From Halomonas sp. CH40 (GTDB lineage: Bacteria > Pseudomonadota > Gammaproteobacteria > Pseudomonadales > Halomonadaceae): a stretch of DNA of 64,000 nt. The translations under genes were made by a program, and so were the position numbers. The notes below the pieces were generated by a model. That model was not told where the DNA came from. It did not search any database and saw nothing but the letters and a program-made list of their open reading frames with translations. Of this stretch, positions 46,983-58,686 are shown piece by piece. Numbering within the stretch: the first letter of the stretch is position 1; every line of letters begins with the position of its first letter. The DNA lies in the NCBI GenBank assembly GCA_041875495.1, contig CP112982.1:3162001-3226000 (forward strand), given 5' to 3'.

Positions 46983-47318
46983 CTATAACCCGAAGGAGTC
47001 TGGTCGCGCAATGATAACGATTGCCGGATACGCTTGAGACGTATCACACAACAATTTACTACGTACACCTTTTTTCAGGCAGGGTCTCACCACGTAAAAC
47101 GTGATGAATCACTGACCTTTCAAAAGGTTTATCAGCTTGATATATCTTGTTAAAGAGCGACTGCTATGCGCAGTGATAAAAGAACCGATAAGGAAGACGT
47201 TTTCTTCCAAGCGCATCTGTTGCCAGAGGCGTGTGTTCGTTTATCACTGCGCAATGTCAGCGTTTATCTGATCAGGTAATTCATTGTGAGCGCTTACCGC
47301 GAGGGATGATGCATCGTT
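46983..47318 (-). other. 16S-23S internal spacer without tRNA genes
   Basis: About 336 bp between the two rRNA genes. No cloverleaf for tRNA-Ile or tRNA-Ala, usual in many gammaproteobacterial operons, can be found. It contains a boxA copy (CGCTCTTTAACAAG, 47146-47159 on the minus strand) and long complementary stretches expected of RNase III processing stems. Confidence 0.8.
47146..47159 (-). promoter_or_regulatory. Spacer boxA antitermination site
   Basis: CGCTCTTTAACAAG on the minus strand matches the core boxA of rrn spacers (GCTCTTTAACA), bound by NusB/NusE to keep transcription going through 23S. Confidence 0.8.
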
Positions 47319-48852
<1,534 letters not shown>

Positions 48853-49044
48853 AAATCATTGTGATGCTTACTCGTCACCCGAAGGTAACAAAAGCGCATC
48901 AAACTTGGCTCAAGGTTCAAACGAATTCATTCAACTATTGTTTAAAAACTTACGTTTATAAACTGTCGTTCTCATGACCGCTTGCCTTGATAGTTGGTGA
49001 TTTATCACCCTCATCGGCAAGCGCCCACATGAATTACCTGATCA

Positions 49045-49058
49045 AATTTTTAAAGAGC
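49045..49058 (-). promoter_or_regulatory. Leader boxA antitermination site
   Basis: GCTCTTTAAAAATT on the minus strand, followed by GATCAGGTAATTCATGTGGG, closely parallels the E. coli rrn leader boxA-boxC arrangement. Confidence 0.8.
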
Positions 49059-49127
49059 TGTTCGCGAGACGGTTATTAACCCTTGTCATTCGGTGACCTG
49101 AATGACTTGCCTCAGCGAGGAAGGCAT

Positions 49128-49155
49128 ATTCTACGCATTCCTGTGTGCTTGTCAA
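49128..49155 (-). promoter_or_regulatory. rrn sigma-70 promoter
   Basis: TTGACA (49150-49155), 16-bp spacer, TAGAAT (49128-49133) on the minus strand, ~70 bp before boxA and ~275 bp before 16S. Consensus -35 and the short spacer are typical of rrn P1 promoters. Confidence 0.85.
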
Positions 49156-49366
49156 CTGCTGATTTCGATACCGTATTTCGATCGATTTCAGCGAGGAAAT
49201 TAGGCGCGGCAACTTCTCGTCGACGTTTTCTCTAACCCTCTGACAAACCGAAGGTTTTCACCTTCAATCACCGCTAGTAACGCTGTGCGTCCCCGGCAGC
49301 GGATGCGTACTCTACGGATTTACCGGCGGGGATGCAAGGGCTATTTGAACAATAGTGCAAAAAACA

Positions 49367-50230
49367 TCAGCTGTCAGGTGACATCTTGCGCATAACCGCC
49401 AGCACAGGGCCAGAACCAACGTAAGCACCGAACAACAGTAGCAGCATGACAGACGGCTCAACCGAGATCATCACAAAACCTAGCACTACTGCCAACAACA
49501 CCACAAAAGGCACCGGCTTTTTAAAATCCAGGTCCTTGAAGCTGTAGTAGCGAATATTACTCACCATCAGCACGCCAGCCGCAGCGACCACAAACAGCAT
49601 CAGCAGCTTAAAGCCCAGCGCATCTGCATCAAAACTATGGAAGGTCCACACGCTGGCGGCCACTAAAGCAGCTGCCGAGGGGCTTGGCAGGCCAATAAAC
49701 CACTTCTTGTCAACACTACCGATCTGGACATTAAAGCGCGCCAGACGGAGAGCGGCACACGCCACGTAAAGAAACGCCACGACCCAGCCTGTCTTGCCAA
49801 TATCCTGAAGAATCCAGGTAAACGCTACCAAAGCTGGCGCCACCCCAAACGACAGCATATCGGAAAGACTATCGTATTCAGCCCCGAAAGCGCTTTGCGT
49901 GTTGGTCATACGTGCAACACGCCCATCCAGCCCATCAAGCACCATCGCAATGAAGATGGCGACTGCCGCAGAGGTAAAGTCTCCATTGATGCCCGCAATA
50001 ACCGCGAAGAAACCCGAAAATAGCGCCGAGGTAGTAAACAGGTTAGGCAGTAAATAGATACCTTTACGACGAACTTTCTTGCCATCCTGCTCAGATTCTT
50101 CAATGACCTCCGTTTCCCGCAGAAACGTTGCGGCAATATCCTCATTCCTTGTGCGCTCTCCTTGCGCCTCACCAGTAGACGCTGCCTTTGTATCAGCTTG
50201 ATCACGAGCATCCTGAGTCATATAAAACAT
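49367..50230 (-). CDS. pssA: CDP-diacylglycerol-serine O-phosphatidyltransferase
   Basis: Membrane enzyme making phosphatidylserine. The CDP-alcohol phosphotransferase motif is complete: DGLDGRVAR followed by FGAEYDSLSDMLSFG, giving D-G-x2-A-R-x8-G-x3-D-x3-D. About eight hydrophobic segments lie from residue 55 onward, after an acidic ~50-residue N-terminal tail. Type II PssA, 287 aa. It follows ilvC on the same strand with a 157-bp gap, a pairing common in gammaproteobacteria. Start ATG 50230; a shorter start is possible. Confidence 0.92.
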   Translation of the reverse strand: MFYMTQDARDQADTKAASTGEAQGERTRNEDIAATFLRETEVIEESEQDGKKVRRKGIYLLPNLFTTSALFSGFFAVIAGINGDFTSAAVAIFIAMVLDGLDGRVARMTNTQSAFGAEYDSLSDMLSFGVAPALVAFTWILQDIGKTGWVVAFLYVACAALRLARFNVQIGSVDKKWFIGLPSPSAAALVAASVWTFHSFDADALGFKLLMLFVVAAAGVLMVSNIRYYSFKDLDFKKPVPFVVLLAVVLGFVMISVEPSVMLLLLFGAYVGSGPVLAVMRKMSPDS

Positions 50231-50387
50231 CCATCTGAAGAAACACTAATAGTATAAGTGTCATTCTACACGGTGAGCGTCACCTAACCAGATAATTACA
50301 GCGCAGACCTACAAATGAATCGGGGTGCGACAAAGCGCACCCCGAGATTCAAGCTTATCCACCATCAGTGGTGTTATTGAGCTAAGA

Positions 50388-51428
<1,041 letters not shown>

Positions 51429-51519
51429 TCAAGAAATTGCTTTCCAGCGTTGATGACTACCTGCGCCGTCTTACGCGGCACTAGGTATTGCGATGTATTC
51501 ACTTTACGCCAGCCCACCT

Positions 51520-51545
51520 GTTGCGTAAAACGCTATATTTGCAAC
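51520..51545. promoter_or_regulatory. Dyad GTTGC-N16-GCAAC in the ilvC-ilvY gap, candidate IlvY operator
   Basis: Inverted GTTGC (51520-51524) and GCAAC (51541-51545) between the divergent ilvC and ilvY genes. IlvY is known to bind paired sites in this gap in E. coli and to activate ilvC when substrate binds. The match here is positional and partial. Confidence 0.35.
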
Positions 51546-51584
51546 ACACTATTTCTAAAAATGAAATACACCATCAGGTGCCCA

Positions 51585-52478
51585 ATGGATTTTCGCTTGT
51601 TAAAACATATGGTGACTTTGGCGGAGACGCTTCACTTTGGCCGCGCCAGTGAGTTGTGTCACGTTAGCCCATCAACATTGAGCCGTTCCATTCAACAAAT
51701 AGAAGCAGAACTGGGAACCACCCTGTTTGAACGAGACAACCGCCACGTCACACTGACTCCTCAAGGCCTGGCCTTTCAGTACTACGCCAAGGAAACGCTG
51801 GAACAGTGGGAAACCCAGAAACGCACTTTGGCCGCCACGATGGAGCAACTCAGCGGCGACATCAGCATTTACTGCTCCGTGACGGCCAGCTATAGCTTTT
51901 TATACGAATTATTGAGCGATGTGCGCACCCGCCACCCCGGCATTGAACTAAAACTGCATACCGGCGACCCTGCCGAGGCAATGTCACGGGTATTGGAAGG
52001 GATTGATGACATGGCCATTACACCACGCCCGAGAATTCCGCCGGGCGCGCTGGCGTTTAAATCGCTCACCCGCTCACCGCTGCTATTCATTGCCCCTACG
52101 CAGACACATGAATGGCTACCACTCCGGCCAGAAAGCTCAACGGCAGCTCAATGGGAACAGGTTCCCATGATTCTTTCAGAATCAGGACTTTCCCGGGAAT
52201 ATGCCAACACCTGGTTCAAGGCCATCGGTGTTGCGCCACGCATCTATGCACAGGTCTCTGGCCATGAAGCCATTGTCAGCATGGTCGGCCTGGGGTTTGG
52301 TATCGGGGTAGTACCCAAAATAGTATTGGATAACAGCCCACTGGCAGATAGGGTGCGTATTTTGAACGTCAAACCCGAACTCCCACACTATGATGTGGGG
52401 CTGTGTGTGCTGAACCGGCGCCTGAACAACCCCATCGTCGATGCTTTATGGGCCACCGTTGCAGAATACCGTCCATAA
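51585..52478 (+). CDS. ilvY: LysR-type activator IlvY
   Basis: From ATG 51585 the protein is 297 aa, the length of E. coli IlvY, with matching blocks HFGRASELCHVSPSTLSRSIQ (helix-turn-helix), ISIYCSVTASYSFL, KLHTGDPAEAM and YAQVSGHEAIVSMVGLGFG. It activates the divergent ilvC in response to acetohydroxy acids. The frame is open ~45 codons upstream, but that part is not homologous and would run back over the operator region. Confidence 0.93.
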   Translation: MDFRLLKHMVTLAETLHFGRASELCHVSPSTLSRSIQQIEAELGTTLFERDNRHVTLTPQGLAFQYYAKETLEQWETQKRTLAATMEQLSGDISIYCSVTASYSFLYELLSDVRTRHPGIELKLHTGDPAEAMSRVLEGIDDMAITPRPRIPPGALAFKSLTRSPLLFIAPTQTHEWLPLRPESSTAAQWEQVPMILSESGLSREYANTWFKAIGVAPRIYAQVSGHEAIVSMVGLGFGIGVVPKIVLDNSPLADRVRILNVKPELPHYDVGLCVLNRRLNNPIVDALWATVAEYRP

Positions 52479-52549
52479 CAACAGAAATGCCGATTTGCAA
52501 AAAGGCAAAATCGGCATTTGGAGGGCGTTCAAAAAGAAAATAGTCGCTG

Positions 52550-53017
52550 TTAACGTTTGTTCATTCCATGCTTGGGGAGAACACTGTTATCTGGGCGAAC
52601 TGCCTTCGAGCCTTTGGGCCGGACATACAAAACCAATGCATGATCCACCAGTTCGTAGCCATGCTCTTCAGCGATTTCCTGCTGCCGACGCTCTATGATT
52701 TCATCAACAAATTCAATGATTTCACCACTATCAAGGCACACCATATGATCATGATGGTCTTCCTGGGTGAGTTCAAAAACAGCGTGCCCACCATCAAAGT
52801 TATGGCGGATGACAAGCCCTGCTGACTCAAACTGCGTGAGCACTCGGTAAACAGTTGCCAGCCCAACATCTTCGCCCGCATCAATAAGTGTCTTGTACAC
52901 TTCTTCAGCGCTCAAATGATGCTGACCCGTAGCATTTTCAAGGATTTGCAGAATCTTTACGCGTGGCAAGGTCACTTTCAACCCTGCTTTACGCAGTTCA
53001 TGGTTTTGATCGGCCAT
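52550..53017 (-). CDS. fur: Ferric uptake regulator Fur
   Basis: 155-residue Fur with winged helix (LKVTLPRVKILQILE, VGLATVYRVLTQFESAGLV) and metal-binding HDHMVCLDSGEIIEF. The second cysteine of the E. coli CxxC pair is Ser here, as in pseudomonad-type Fur, so structural zinc binding probably differs. It represses iron uptake when Fe2+ is plentiful. Divergent from bamE, the standard arrangement. Confidence 0.95.
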   Translation of the reverse strand: MADQNHELRKAGLKVTLPRVKILQILENATGQHHLSAEEVYKTLIDAGEDVGLATVYRVLTQFESAGLVIRHNFDGGHAVFELTQEDHHDHMVCLDSGEIIEFVDEIIERRQQEIAEEHGYELVDHALVLYVRPKGSKAVRPDNSVLPKHGMNKR

Positions 53018-53089
53018 GGTTGCTCTTCGCAGTTACAGGTTAGGTCGGTTATCATCGACCAAAACCACGATAGTGAAGAACAGGATCAA

Positions 53090-53512
53090 ATGCAAAAATT
53101 AACTCGAATTATCGCACTCTCCGCCGCTGTTGCCCTGATGGGTGGCTGTGTTTATAAACGCGACATCCCACAGGGCAATCTGGTCAACCAGACGATGGTC
53201 AGCCAGTTACAGACAGGTATGTCACAACAGCAGGTTGTCTCGATAATGGGGCGCCCATTACTCGAAGCTCCCTTCGATGCCCGCGAATGGGACTATGTTT
53301 TCCAACTGGATAAGGCTTATGGTGATATCGAAACGCGCCGTGCCACCCTGACATTTGACCGTCAGGGGCGCCTTGCCGACATCCAAACGGAAGGCGAATT
53401 AGACAGCGCGCTTCCTCTGGAAGGTGATACAGAGCTTGGCCCAGCCAGTGAAGGCTCAGACGACTTTCAGGCACAACCGCTGAACCTTGGCGTGGATACG
53501 CCGGAGCAATAA
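53090..53512 (+). CDS. bamE: Outer membrane assembly lipoprotein BamE (SmpA)
   Basis: 140 aa, lipobox ALMGGC (Cys ~20), and the BamE core VYKRDIPQGNLV and LQTGMSQQQVVSIMGRPLLEAPFDAREWDYVFQ. Part of the BAM complex folding outer-membrane proteins. The start is ATG 53090; the longer frame would run into fur. The C-terminal ~40 residues are acidic and longer than in E. coli. Ends before the bidirectional terminator at 53540. Confidence 0.94.
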   Translation: MQKLTRIIALSAAVALMGGCVYKRDIPQGNLVNQTMVSQLQTGMSQQQVVSIMGRPLLEAPFDAREWDYVFQLDKAYGDIETRRATLTFDRQGRLADIQTEGELDSALPLEGDTELGPASEGSDDFQAQPLNLGVDTPEQ

Positions 53513-53539
53513 CAGTGCTGTGAAGGCAACACTAAACAC

Positions 53540-53573
53540 AGCAACAACAGCATTTACTGCTGTTGTTGCTTTT
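53540..53573. terminator. Perfect 13-bp hairpin between bamE and rnfH, overlapping rnfH codons
   Basis: AGCAACAACAGCA and its exact complement surround a TTTAC loop, followed on the plus strand by TTTT. It ends bamE transcription. The rnfH stop codon sits in the loop and the right arm of the stem encodes its last Lys-Gln-Gln-Gln-Gln. Confidence 0.85.
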
Positions 53574-53871
53574 GCGCCCGGGCAAGGCGCGCTGCCTTTG
53601 GGTCAATTTCCAGCGGACGATACACTTCCACTCGCTCACCGTCAGATAGGTGATGCCGTGCGGGTGATTTCAAGGCTTTTCCAAAGATACCAAGCGGTGC
53701 CTGCTCGAAAACCTCCCTCTCCACTTCAGGGAAAAGCGATGACAGATCCGCCAGCTGCACGGCATCAACGGCAGTTGTCCCTAGAGGAACCTCAAGCGCC
53801 ACAATGCGCTGTTTGGATGGCAAAGCAAATGCCACTTCAACATGTATCAGGCTGGGCGTTTCATCGGCCAT
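53554..53871 (-). CDS. rnfH: RnfH family ubiquitin-like protein (RatB)
   Basis: 105-residue beta-grasp protein with the RnfH pattern VEVAFALPSKQRIVALEVPLGTTA and GERVEVYRPLEIDPKAARL. Function poorly known; it accompanies ratA. It overlaps the ratA stop by 11 bp. The Gln-rich C-terminal tail is encoded by a terminator stem, so it may be a by-product of RNA structure. Confidence 0.92.
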   Translation of the reverse strand: MADETPSLIHVEVAFALPSKQRIVALEVPLGTTAVDAVQLADLSSLFPEVEREVFEQAPLGIFGKALKSPARHHLSDGERVEVYRPLEIDPKAARLARAQKQQQQ

Positions 53872-54295
53872 ACAGTTGATCTGCCCGTTTGGTGAATGAA
53901 TCTACCAGTTGCCCGGCAATTTGCTGAAATAGCTTCCCGAATGCCATACCCAACAGACGACTGGAAAACTCAAACTCCATTTCCAGGCTGACCTTGCAGG
54001 CATCTGCTCCCATCGGAGTGAACGACCAGCGCCCCCTGAGATGCTTGAAAGGTCCTTTGACAAGTGACATTTCAATCCGCTCAGGCGTAAAAAGGTCATT
54101 TCGCGTTGTTATGGTTTGCTCGATACCAGCACGACCCAACGTCATTTCACCAATCAGGTGCTTATCATCACTCTCCACCAAGCGAGCGTGACGACATCCG
54201 GGCAAAAACTCCGGATAACGTTCAAAATCGTTGACCAGATCAAACATTTTCTGAGGTGTGTGCCGCACTAAAGCGGAACGATTCACGGTTGGCAT
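53861..54295 (-). CDS. ratA: RatA/Coq10-like START-domain protein
   Basis: 144-residue polyketide-cyclase/START protein: ALVRHTPQKMFDLVNDFERYPEFLPGC and GPFKHLRGRWSF are diagnostic. RatA was described as inhibiting 70S assembly in E. coli, while Coq10 homologues bind ubiquinone, so the role is debated. ATG 54295 follows GGAGAGG; a start at 54325 lacks one. Diverges from smpB. Confidence 0.92.
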   Translation of the reverse strand: MPTVNRSALVRHTPQKMFDLVNDFERYPEFLPGCRHARLVESDDKHLIGEMTLGRAGIEQTITTRNDLFTPERIEMSLVKGPFKHLRGRWSFTPMGADACKVSLEMEFEFSSRLLGMAFGKLFQQIAGQLVDSFTKRADQLYGR

Positions 54296-54416
54296 TGACC
54301 TCTCCGCTGACTTCACAGTGCCCAAGGCGTATCATAGGCAATAATCGTAGTACATAAATGGTATCACGCCTCTCTGCCAAGCGAAGAGGCAACTAACAGA
54401 TCAATGACGAGGTTTC

Positions 54417-54911
54417 ATGGCCACAAAGAAAGGGAAAACGCAAAAAGGCCCCGGTAGCAGCGTCATCGCCCAGAACAAGAAGGCACGTTTTGAATATCAT
54501 ATCGACGAAACCTTCGAGGCGGGACTGGCACTGGCTGGATGGGAAGTCAAAAGCATGCGCGCTGGCAAGGCACAGCTAACCGACACCTATATTCTTGTGC
54601 GCAACGGAGAGGCGTGGCTGCTAGGCAGCCATATCACGCCTCTCAATACCGCCAGCACGCACGAATTGGCCGACCCGACGCGAACACGTAAATTGCTGCT
54701 GCACCGCAAGGAAATTGCCAGGATTTTTTCAAAAACCCAGGATAAAGGCCACACCTGCGTACCTTTGAAGCTGTACTGGAAACGCAACCTGGTAAAATGC
54801 GAACTGGCTCTGGTGACCGGCAAAAAACTGCATGACAAACGCGCTACCGAGAAAGATCGCGACTGGAATCGCCAGAAAGGACGTATCATGCGTGAACACA
54901 ACAAAGCATGA
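54417..54911 (+). CDS. smpB: SsrA-binding protein SmpB
   Basis: 164-residue OB-fold protein with [34 protein letters not shown], and the basic tail [22 protein letters not shown] that mimics codon-anticodon contacts in the A site. It carries tmRNA to stalled ribosomes. Its partner ssrA starts 47 bp downstream. Confidence 0.97.
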   Translation: MATKKGKTQKGPGSSVIAQNKKARFEYHIDETFEAGLALAGWEVKSMRAGKAQLTDTYILVRNGEAWLLGSHITPLNTASTHELADPTRTRKLLLHRKEIARIFSKTQDKGHTCVPLKLYWKRNLVKCELALVTGKKLHDKRATEKDRDWNRQKGRIMREHNKA

Positions 54912-54912
54912 C

Positions 54913-54941
54913 TGGTCAAAAAGCGTTAATCGCGTTATGAT
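54913..54941 (+). promoter_or_regulatory. Possible ssrA promoter
   Basis: TGGTCA (54913-54918), 17-bp spacer, TATGAT (54936-54941) just before tmRNA. The -35 matches in four of six positions. Start would fall ~10 nt upstream of the mature end, consistent with a processed precursor. Confidence 0.4.
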
Positions 54942-54957
54942 AATTGGCTGAAGTTAA

Positions 54958-55337
54958 GGGGGCGACATGGTCTCGACGCTGATGACAAACCCTGCGGTGC
55001 ATGCCGAGAGCGTGATGTATCTCGTAAATCCAACATCACGAATAATAGTCGCAAACGACGAAAACTACGCTCAGGGCGCGCTGGCAGCTTAAACACTGCT
55101 AGCTTCTTGTCCGGCTCCAAGGTGATGTGCCTATTCATCACTGAGGAGATACGAGCTAAAAATGATAGGACCGCGGTTGGTGGTGTCTTCTCGCCAATCG
55201 TTAAACTTCAGAAGACTCGCGTCGCTGGATCCTGATCGTCGGAGCCAGTCGCGTTAAAGCAAAAGACGAAATCTAAGCATGTAGAGCCAATGGGCGAGTG
55301 TCGGCGGACGCGGGTTCAATTCCCGCCGCCTCCACCA
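54958..55337 (+). ncRNA. ssrA: tmRNA (SsrA), one-piece
   Basis: 380 nt. The ends pair as a tRNA-Ala-like acceptor (GGGGGCG with CGCCTCC, then ACCA), the T arm reads CGGGTTCAATTCCCG, and the G-U wobble of alanine tRNAs is present at the third pair. The resume codon GCA at 55051 starts a tag frame ANDENYAQGALAA ending in TAA (55090-55092). It rescues stalled ribosomes with SmpB and marks proteins for ClpXP. Confidence 0.97.
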
Positions 55338-55353
55338 CCTTATCAAGCAAATC

Positions 55354-55377
55354 AAGCACCTACGGGTGCTTTTTTTG
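55354..55377 (+). terminator. ssrA terminator
   Basis: AAGCACC-TAC-GGGTGCTT followed by seven Ts, 17 bp after the tmRNA 3' end. Confidence 0.88.
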
Positions 55378-55668
55378 TGTGTTAACTAATCTATTAGCCT
55401 TACTCAAAATATTCTTTGCCTGTCAGCAAACTTGTCGATAAAGCCATCGCGGCCCAGCATTCATGCAGCTGTTCCAAATGCAATAATCTGCCGTGCGCCG
55501 GTTTCTTTAAAACACCTCTAAAACCCGCGCAGACAGTTTTTAACCCTGGCGATAATGCCTGCATCGCGAACCTAATCAGCGAATACTCTATGAATCCACA
55601 TTGCTGATCGGATCGCCGCCTGGGTGTTAGTGAAAAACAATTGCAACTGCCATGGCTGGTTTATCCTC
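55378..55668. other. Gap between ssrA and pcaF, no gene recognised
   Basis: About 290 bp. A 63-codon open frame (55416-55607, plus) lacks a ribosome site and similarity. On the minus strand broken stretches resemble coding text interrupted by stops, but no family can be named. No second copy of the tmRNA 3' end and no integrase were seen, so an integrated element is not supported. Confidence 0.5.
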
Positions 55669-56874
55669 TTATACACGTTCGATAAGCGTGGCAATACCCT
55701 GACCCACGCCCACACACATGGTGCAGAGCGCGTAGCGCTTGCCGCTGTTCTGTAGCTCATGAGCAGCGGTCAACAGCAGGCGCGCACCGGACATTCCCAA
55801 CGGATGGCCCAATGCAATGGCGCCGCCGTTGGGGTTGACACGGGGGTCGTCATCGCTGAGGCCGAGATCACGCATACACGCCAGCGCCTGAGCAGCAAAG
55901 GCTTCATTGAACTCGAACACATCAATATCTTGCATACGGATACCCGTACGCTTGAGTAGCTTCTGCACCGCTGGCACCGGCCCATAGCCCATGATGCGCG
56001 GTTCAACGCCCGCCGAGGCCATGCCAATGATCCTCGCCATGGGCTTCAAGCCGTGGGCCTCAACGGCAGCCTGGCTGGCCACTAACATCGCCGCTGCCCC
56101 GTCGTTGACGCCGGACGCATTGCCCGCCGTCACGCTACCGCCTTCACGGAAAGGGGTAGGTAGCCCAGCCAGTTTTTCCAGAGTGGTTTCGCGCAGGTGC
56201 TCGTCCTGCTCAAATACCAGCGCTGCCTGTTTGCGGCGTGGAATCTCGATGGCGGTGATTTCCTGGGCAAAGCGACCGGCTTTCTGGGCGGCAGCGGCTT
56301 TTTGCTGGGAGCGCAGCGCAAAGGCATCCTGGTCTTCCCGGGAAATAGAAAACTGCTCGGCGACGTTTTCAGCGGTCTCCGGCATGGAATCCACCCCGAA
56401 CGCCTTCTTCATCAGCGGGTTGATAAAGCGCCAGCCGATGGTGGTATCTTCGATTTTCTGGCCGCGTGAGTAGGCGCTATCTGCCTTGCCCATGACGTAG
56501 GGCGCCCGCGACATGGATTCCACCCCGCCTGCCAGGGCCAGTTCCATTTCTCCGGCCTTGATGGCGCGAAAGGCGGTACCCACGGCATCCATTCCCGAGC
56601 CGCACAGGCGGTTCATGGTGGTGCCAGGCACCGAGGCGGGAAGCCCGGCCAGCAGGGATGACATGCGCGCCACGTTACGGTTGTCTTCACCGGCCTGGTT
56701 GGCGCAACCCATAAAGACTTCTTCAATCGCTGCCGGATTCAGATCCGGCGCTTCTGCCAGCACGGCCTTGAAAATCGTCGCGGCAAAATCATCGGGGCGC
56801 AGACTGGCCAGGGTGCCGCCAAAGCGGCCTACCGCCGTACGGCGCGGGTGACAGAGAAATACATCTGACATCAT
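55669..56874 (-). CDS. pcaF: 3-oxoadipyl-CoA thiolase
   Basis: Last step of the beta-ketoadipate pathway: thiolysis of 3-oxoadipyl-CoA to succinyl-CoA and acetyl-CoA. Active-site Cys in [13 protein letters not shown] (~residue 90), then [29 protein letters not shown] and C-terminal [10 protein letters not shown] with the second Cys. Length 401 aa matches PcaF. AGGAGA before the ATG. It follows pcaJ after 6 bp, so pcaIJF is an operon. Confidence 0.95.
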   Translation of the reverse strand: MMSDVFLCHPRRTAVGRFGGTLASLRPDDFAATIFKAVLAEAPDLNPAAIEEVFMGCANQAGEDNRNVARMSSLLAGLPASVPGTTMNRLCGSGMDAVGTAFRAIKAGEMELALAGGVESMSRAPYVMGKADSAYSRGQKIEDTTIGWRFINPLMKKAFGVDSMPETAENVAEQFSISREDQDAFALRSQQKAAAAQKAGRFAQEITAIEIPRRKQAALVFEQDEHLRETTLEKLAGLPTPFREGGSVTAGNASGVNDGAAAMLVASQAAVEAHGLKPMARIIGMASAGVEPRIMGYGPVPAVQKLLKRTGIRMQDIDVFEFNEAFAAQALACMRDLGLSDDDPRVNPNGGAIALGHPLGMSGARLLLTAAHELQNSGKRYALCTMCVGVGQGIATLIERV

Positions 56875-56880
56875 GGTCTC

Positions 56881-57654
56881 CTATTGGCCAGCGTGGGCAC
56901 GTTCGGTGCGGGCTTTCAGCTCACGTAGTACGTCAAGCTCCTGCTGGCTGGGTTCGGGCGTGATCTCCAGCTGCTCGGCAAAGCGGATGTCCCAGCCGGT
57001 GGCATTGGTCACGTTCTCCCGGCTCACGCCTGAGTGCAGCGAAACCACCACCAGCTCTTTGGTCTCGGGGTCTGGTTTCATCACGCACAGATCGCTGATC
57101 ACCCGGGTGGGGCCTTTGCCGATATTGGGAACGCCATCACGGCCTTTACCGTCGCGGCCAAAGCCCAGGGTGGTCACGAAATCAACCTGATCCACAAAGG
57201 CGCGCTTGGAGTGCTTGAGGGTGATAAAGACTTCGCCTGCGTTAGTGGCAATTTCAGGCGCCCCGCCGCCGCCCGGCAGGCGCACTTTCGGCTCACGGTA
57301 GTCGCCGATCAGAGTAGTATTAAGGTTGCAGTAACGATCAATCTGGGCCGTTCCCAGGAAACCGACGTTGATCTTGCCGCCCTGCAGCCAGTAGCGAAAC
57401 ATTTCCGGCACCGCCACCGTGGTCAGGGCAGTTTCGGCCAGCTCACCATCACCAATGGACAGCGGCAGCACATCTGGCTTTGTCTGCAGGGTGCCGGATT
57501 CATAGATCAGCACCACATCCGGGGCGTGGGTCAGGCGTGCCAGGTTAGCCGCCTCACTGGGCAGGCCAATGCCGACAAAACAGGTCGAGCCGTTTTCCAG
57601 CGCCCGGGCAGCAGTCACGGTCATCATTTCCGAGGCGGTATATTCAAGGCGCAT
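56881..57654 (-). CDS. pcaJ: 3-oxoadipate CoA-transferase subunit B
   Basis: 257-residue class I CoA-transferase beta subunit. The catalytic Glu lies in VLIYESGTL, with LPLSIGDGELAETAL and the GGGGAPEIA loop. Moves CoA from succinyl-CoA to 3-oxoadipate together with PcaI. Start overlaps the pcaI stop (ATGA). Confidence 0.94.
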   Translation of the reverse strand: MRLEYTASEMMTVTAARALENGSTCFVGIGLPSEAANLARLTHAPDVVLIYESGTLQTKPDVLPLSIGDGELAETALTTVAVPEMFRYWLQGGKINVGFLGTAQIDRYCNLNTTLIGDYREPKVRLPGGGGAPEIATNAGEVFITLKHSKRAFVDQVDFVTTLGFGRDGKGRDGVPNIGKGPTRVISDLCVMKPDPETKELVVVSLHSGVSRENVTNATGWDIRFAEQLEITPEPSQQELDVLRELKARTERAHAGQ

Positions 57655-58487
57655 CAGGCGTGCCCTCCTGCAGTGTCATTGGCGGCGCTGAAGACATTGT
57701 CGTCCAGCCAGCGAGTAAAGGTGTCGCGGTCGCGGGCAATGGCATCCCACTCTTTATAGAAGCGGTTATTGCGCCCGTAGTAGCCGTGGGTATAGGACGG
57801 CAGCGCGCCCTTCTCGGCCACCGCCACGGCACTGATCGCCCAGCCCGGAATCACGCAGGCATTAGGGTGGGCGTTGAGGTCATCGACGATCTCCTCAACG
57901 GTCACAATGCTGTGCTTTGCCGCCAGCACCGCCTCTTTCTGCACCCCGACGATCCCTTCCACCAGCACATTGCCCTGACGATCGGCGCGCTGGGCATGCA
58001 CGATGGAGATATCCGGGCGCACCGAGGGCACGGCGGCCAGGCGCTCACCGGTGAAGGGGCATTCGATAAACCTGATCTGATCGTTGACGCTGGGTAACTC
58101 GCTGCCTACGTAGCCACGCAGCACCGCCAGCGGAAGACCCGCTGCCCCCGCCTCAAAAGCGCAGGCCATGGCGGCATGGCTGTGCTCCAGAATCTCGATC
58201 TTGCGCGGCCAACCTTTTTCAACCGCATCACGCAGGCGATGCAGAGAGCCAACCCCCGGATTACCGCCCCAGGAAAAGATCACCTTGCTGGCACTGCCAG
58301 CGCCAATCAGTTGATCGTAGATAATATCTGGGGTCATGCGAATCAGGGTGAGATCGCGCTTTTTCTGGCGGATCACTTCATGGCCCGCCGCAAACGGAAT
58401 CAGGTGGGTGAAGCCTTCCATGGCCACGGTAGCGCCGTCGTGGACGAAACGCGCCACTGCGTCATGCAAGCTTAAAAATTCAGCCAT
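57654..58487 (-). CDS. pcaI: 3-oxoadipate CoA-transferase subunit A
   Basis: 277-residue alpha subunit: MAEFLSLHDAVARFVHDGATVAMEGFTHLIPFAAGHEVIRQ, then IFSWGGNPGVGSLHRLRDAVE. ATG 58487 matches the family start; a frame open to 58559 would enter the operator region. First gene of pcaIJF, presumably induced through PcaR by beta-ketoadipate. Confidence 0.94.
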   Translation of the reverse strand: MAEFLSLHDAVARFVHDGATVAMEGFTHLIPFAAGHEVIRQKKRDLTLIRMTPDIIYDQLIGAGSASKVIFSWGGNPGVGSLHRLRDAVEKGWPRKIEILEHSHAAMACAFEAGAAGLPLAVLRGYVGSELPSVNDQIRFIECPFTGERLAAVPSVRPDISIVHAQRADRQGNVLVEGIVGVQKEAVLAAKHSIVTVEEIVDDLNAHPNACVIPGWAISAVAVAEKGALPSYTHGYYGRNNRFYKEWDAIARDRDTFTRWLDDNVFSAANDTAGGHA

Positions 58488-58542
58488 ACCGGGTGCCTCT
58501 GTCGATGAACACTTTTGTAGGATAAGAAATACCAGCCACTTT

Positions 58543-58557
58543 GTTCGTTTTACGAAC
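58543..58557. promoter_or_regulatory. PcaR operator palindrome upstream of pcaI
   Basis: GTTCG-TTTTA-CGAAC, a perfect 15-bp inverted repeat 56-70 bp before the pcaI ATG, with an extra half site ACGAAC at 58571-58576. Same arms as the site before pcaR. Pseudomonas PcaR is known to bind a 15-bp GTTCG-type site in the pcaI promoter. Confidence 0.7.
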
Positions 58558-58686
58558 ATATATTCTTAATACGAACAAAATAGCGGGCAATCCTGTGTAA
58601 GTCAACAGACACAGCAACGTGGCCGTTAGCGTGAGCACTGACGACATCGAACAATCAACTGGATACGCTAGAGCAAGGGCGCCCTG

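Larger units (their letters stand above)
48853..49366 (-). other. rrn leader and promoter region
   Basis: About 510 bp between pssA and 16S. Going in the transcription direction it holds an AT/GC-mixed upstream part without genes, the P1-like promoter (49128-49155), a leader with boxA (49045-49058), and processing sequence before 16S. Nothing else is visible. Confidence 0.75.

Noticed and set aside
52550..53017. Fur missing a zinc cysteine as an anomaly
   Set aside because: A single cysteine at this place is known in pseudomonad-type Fur proteins.
55338..55668. Remnant of an element integrated at the tmRNA 3' end
   Set aside because: No repeat of the tmRNA 3' end and no recognisable integrase fragment; the gap is simply unassigned.
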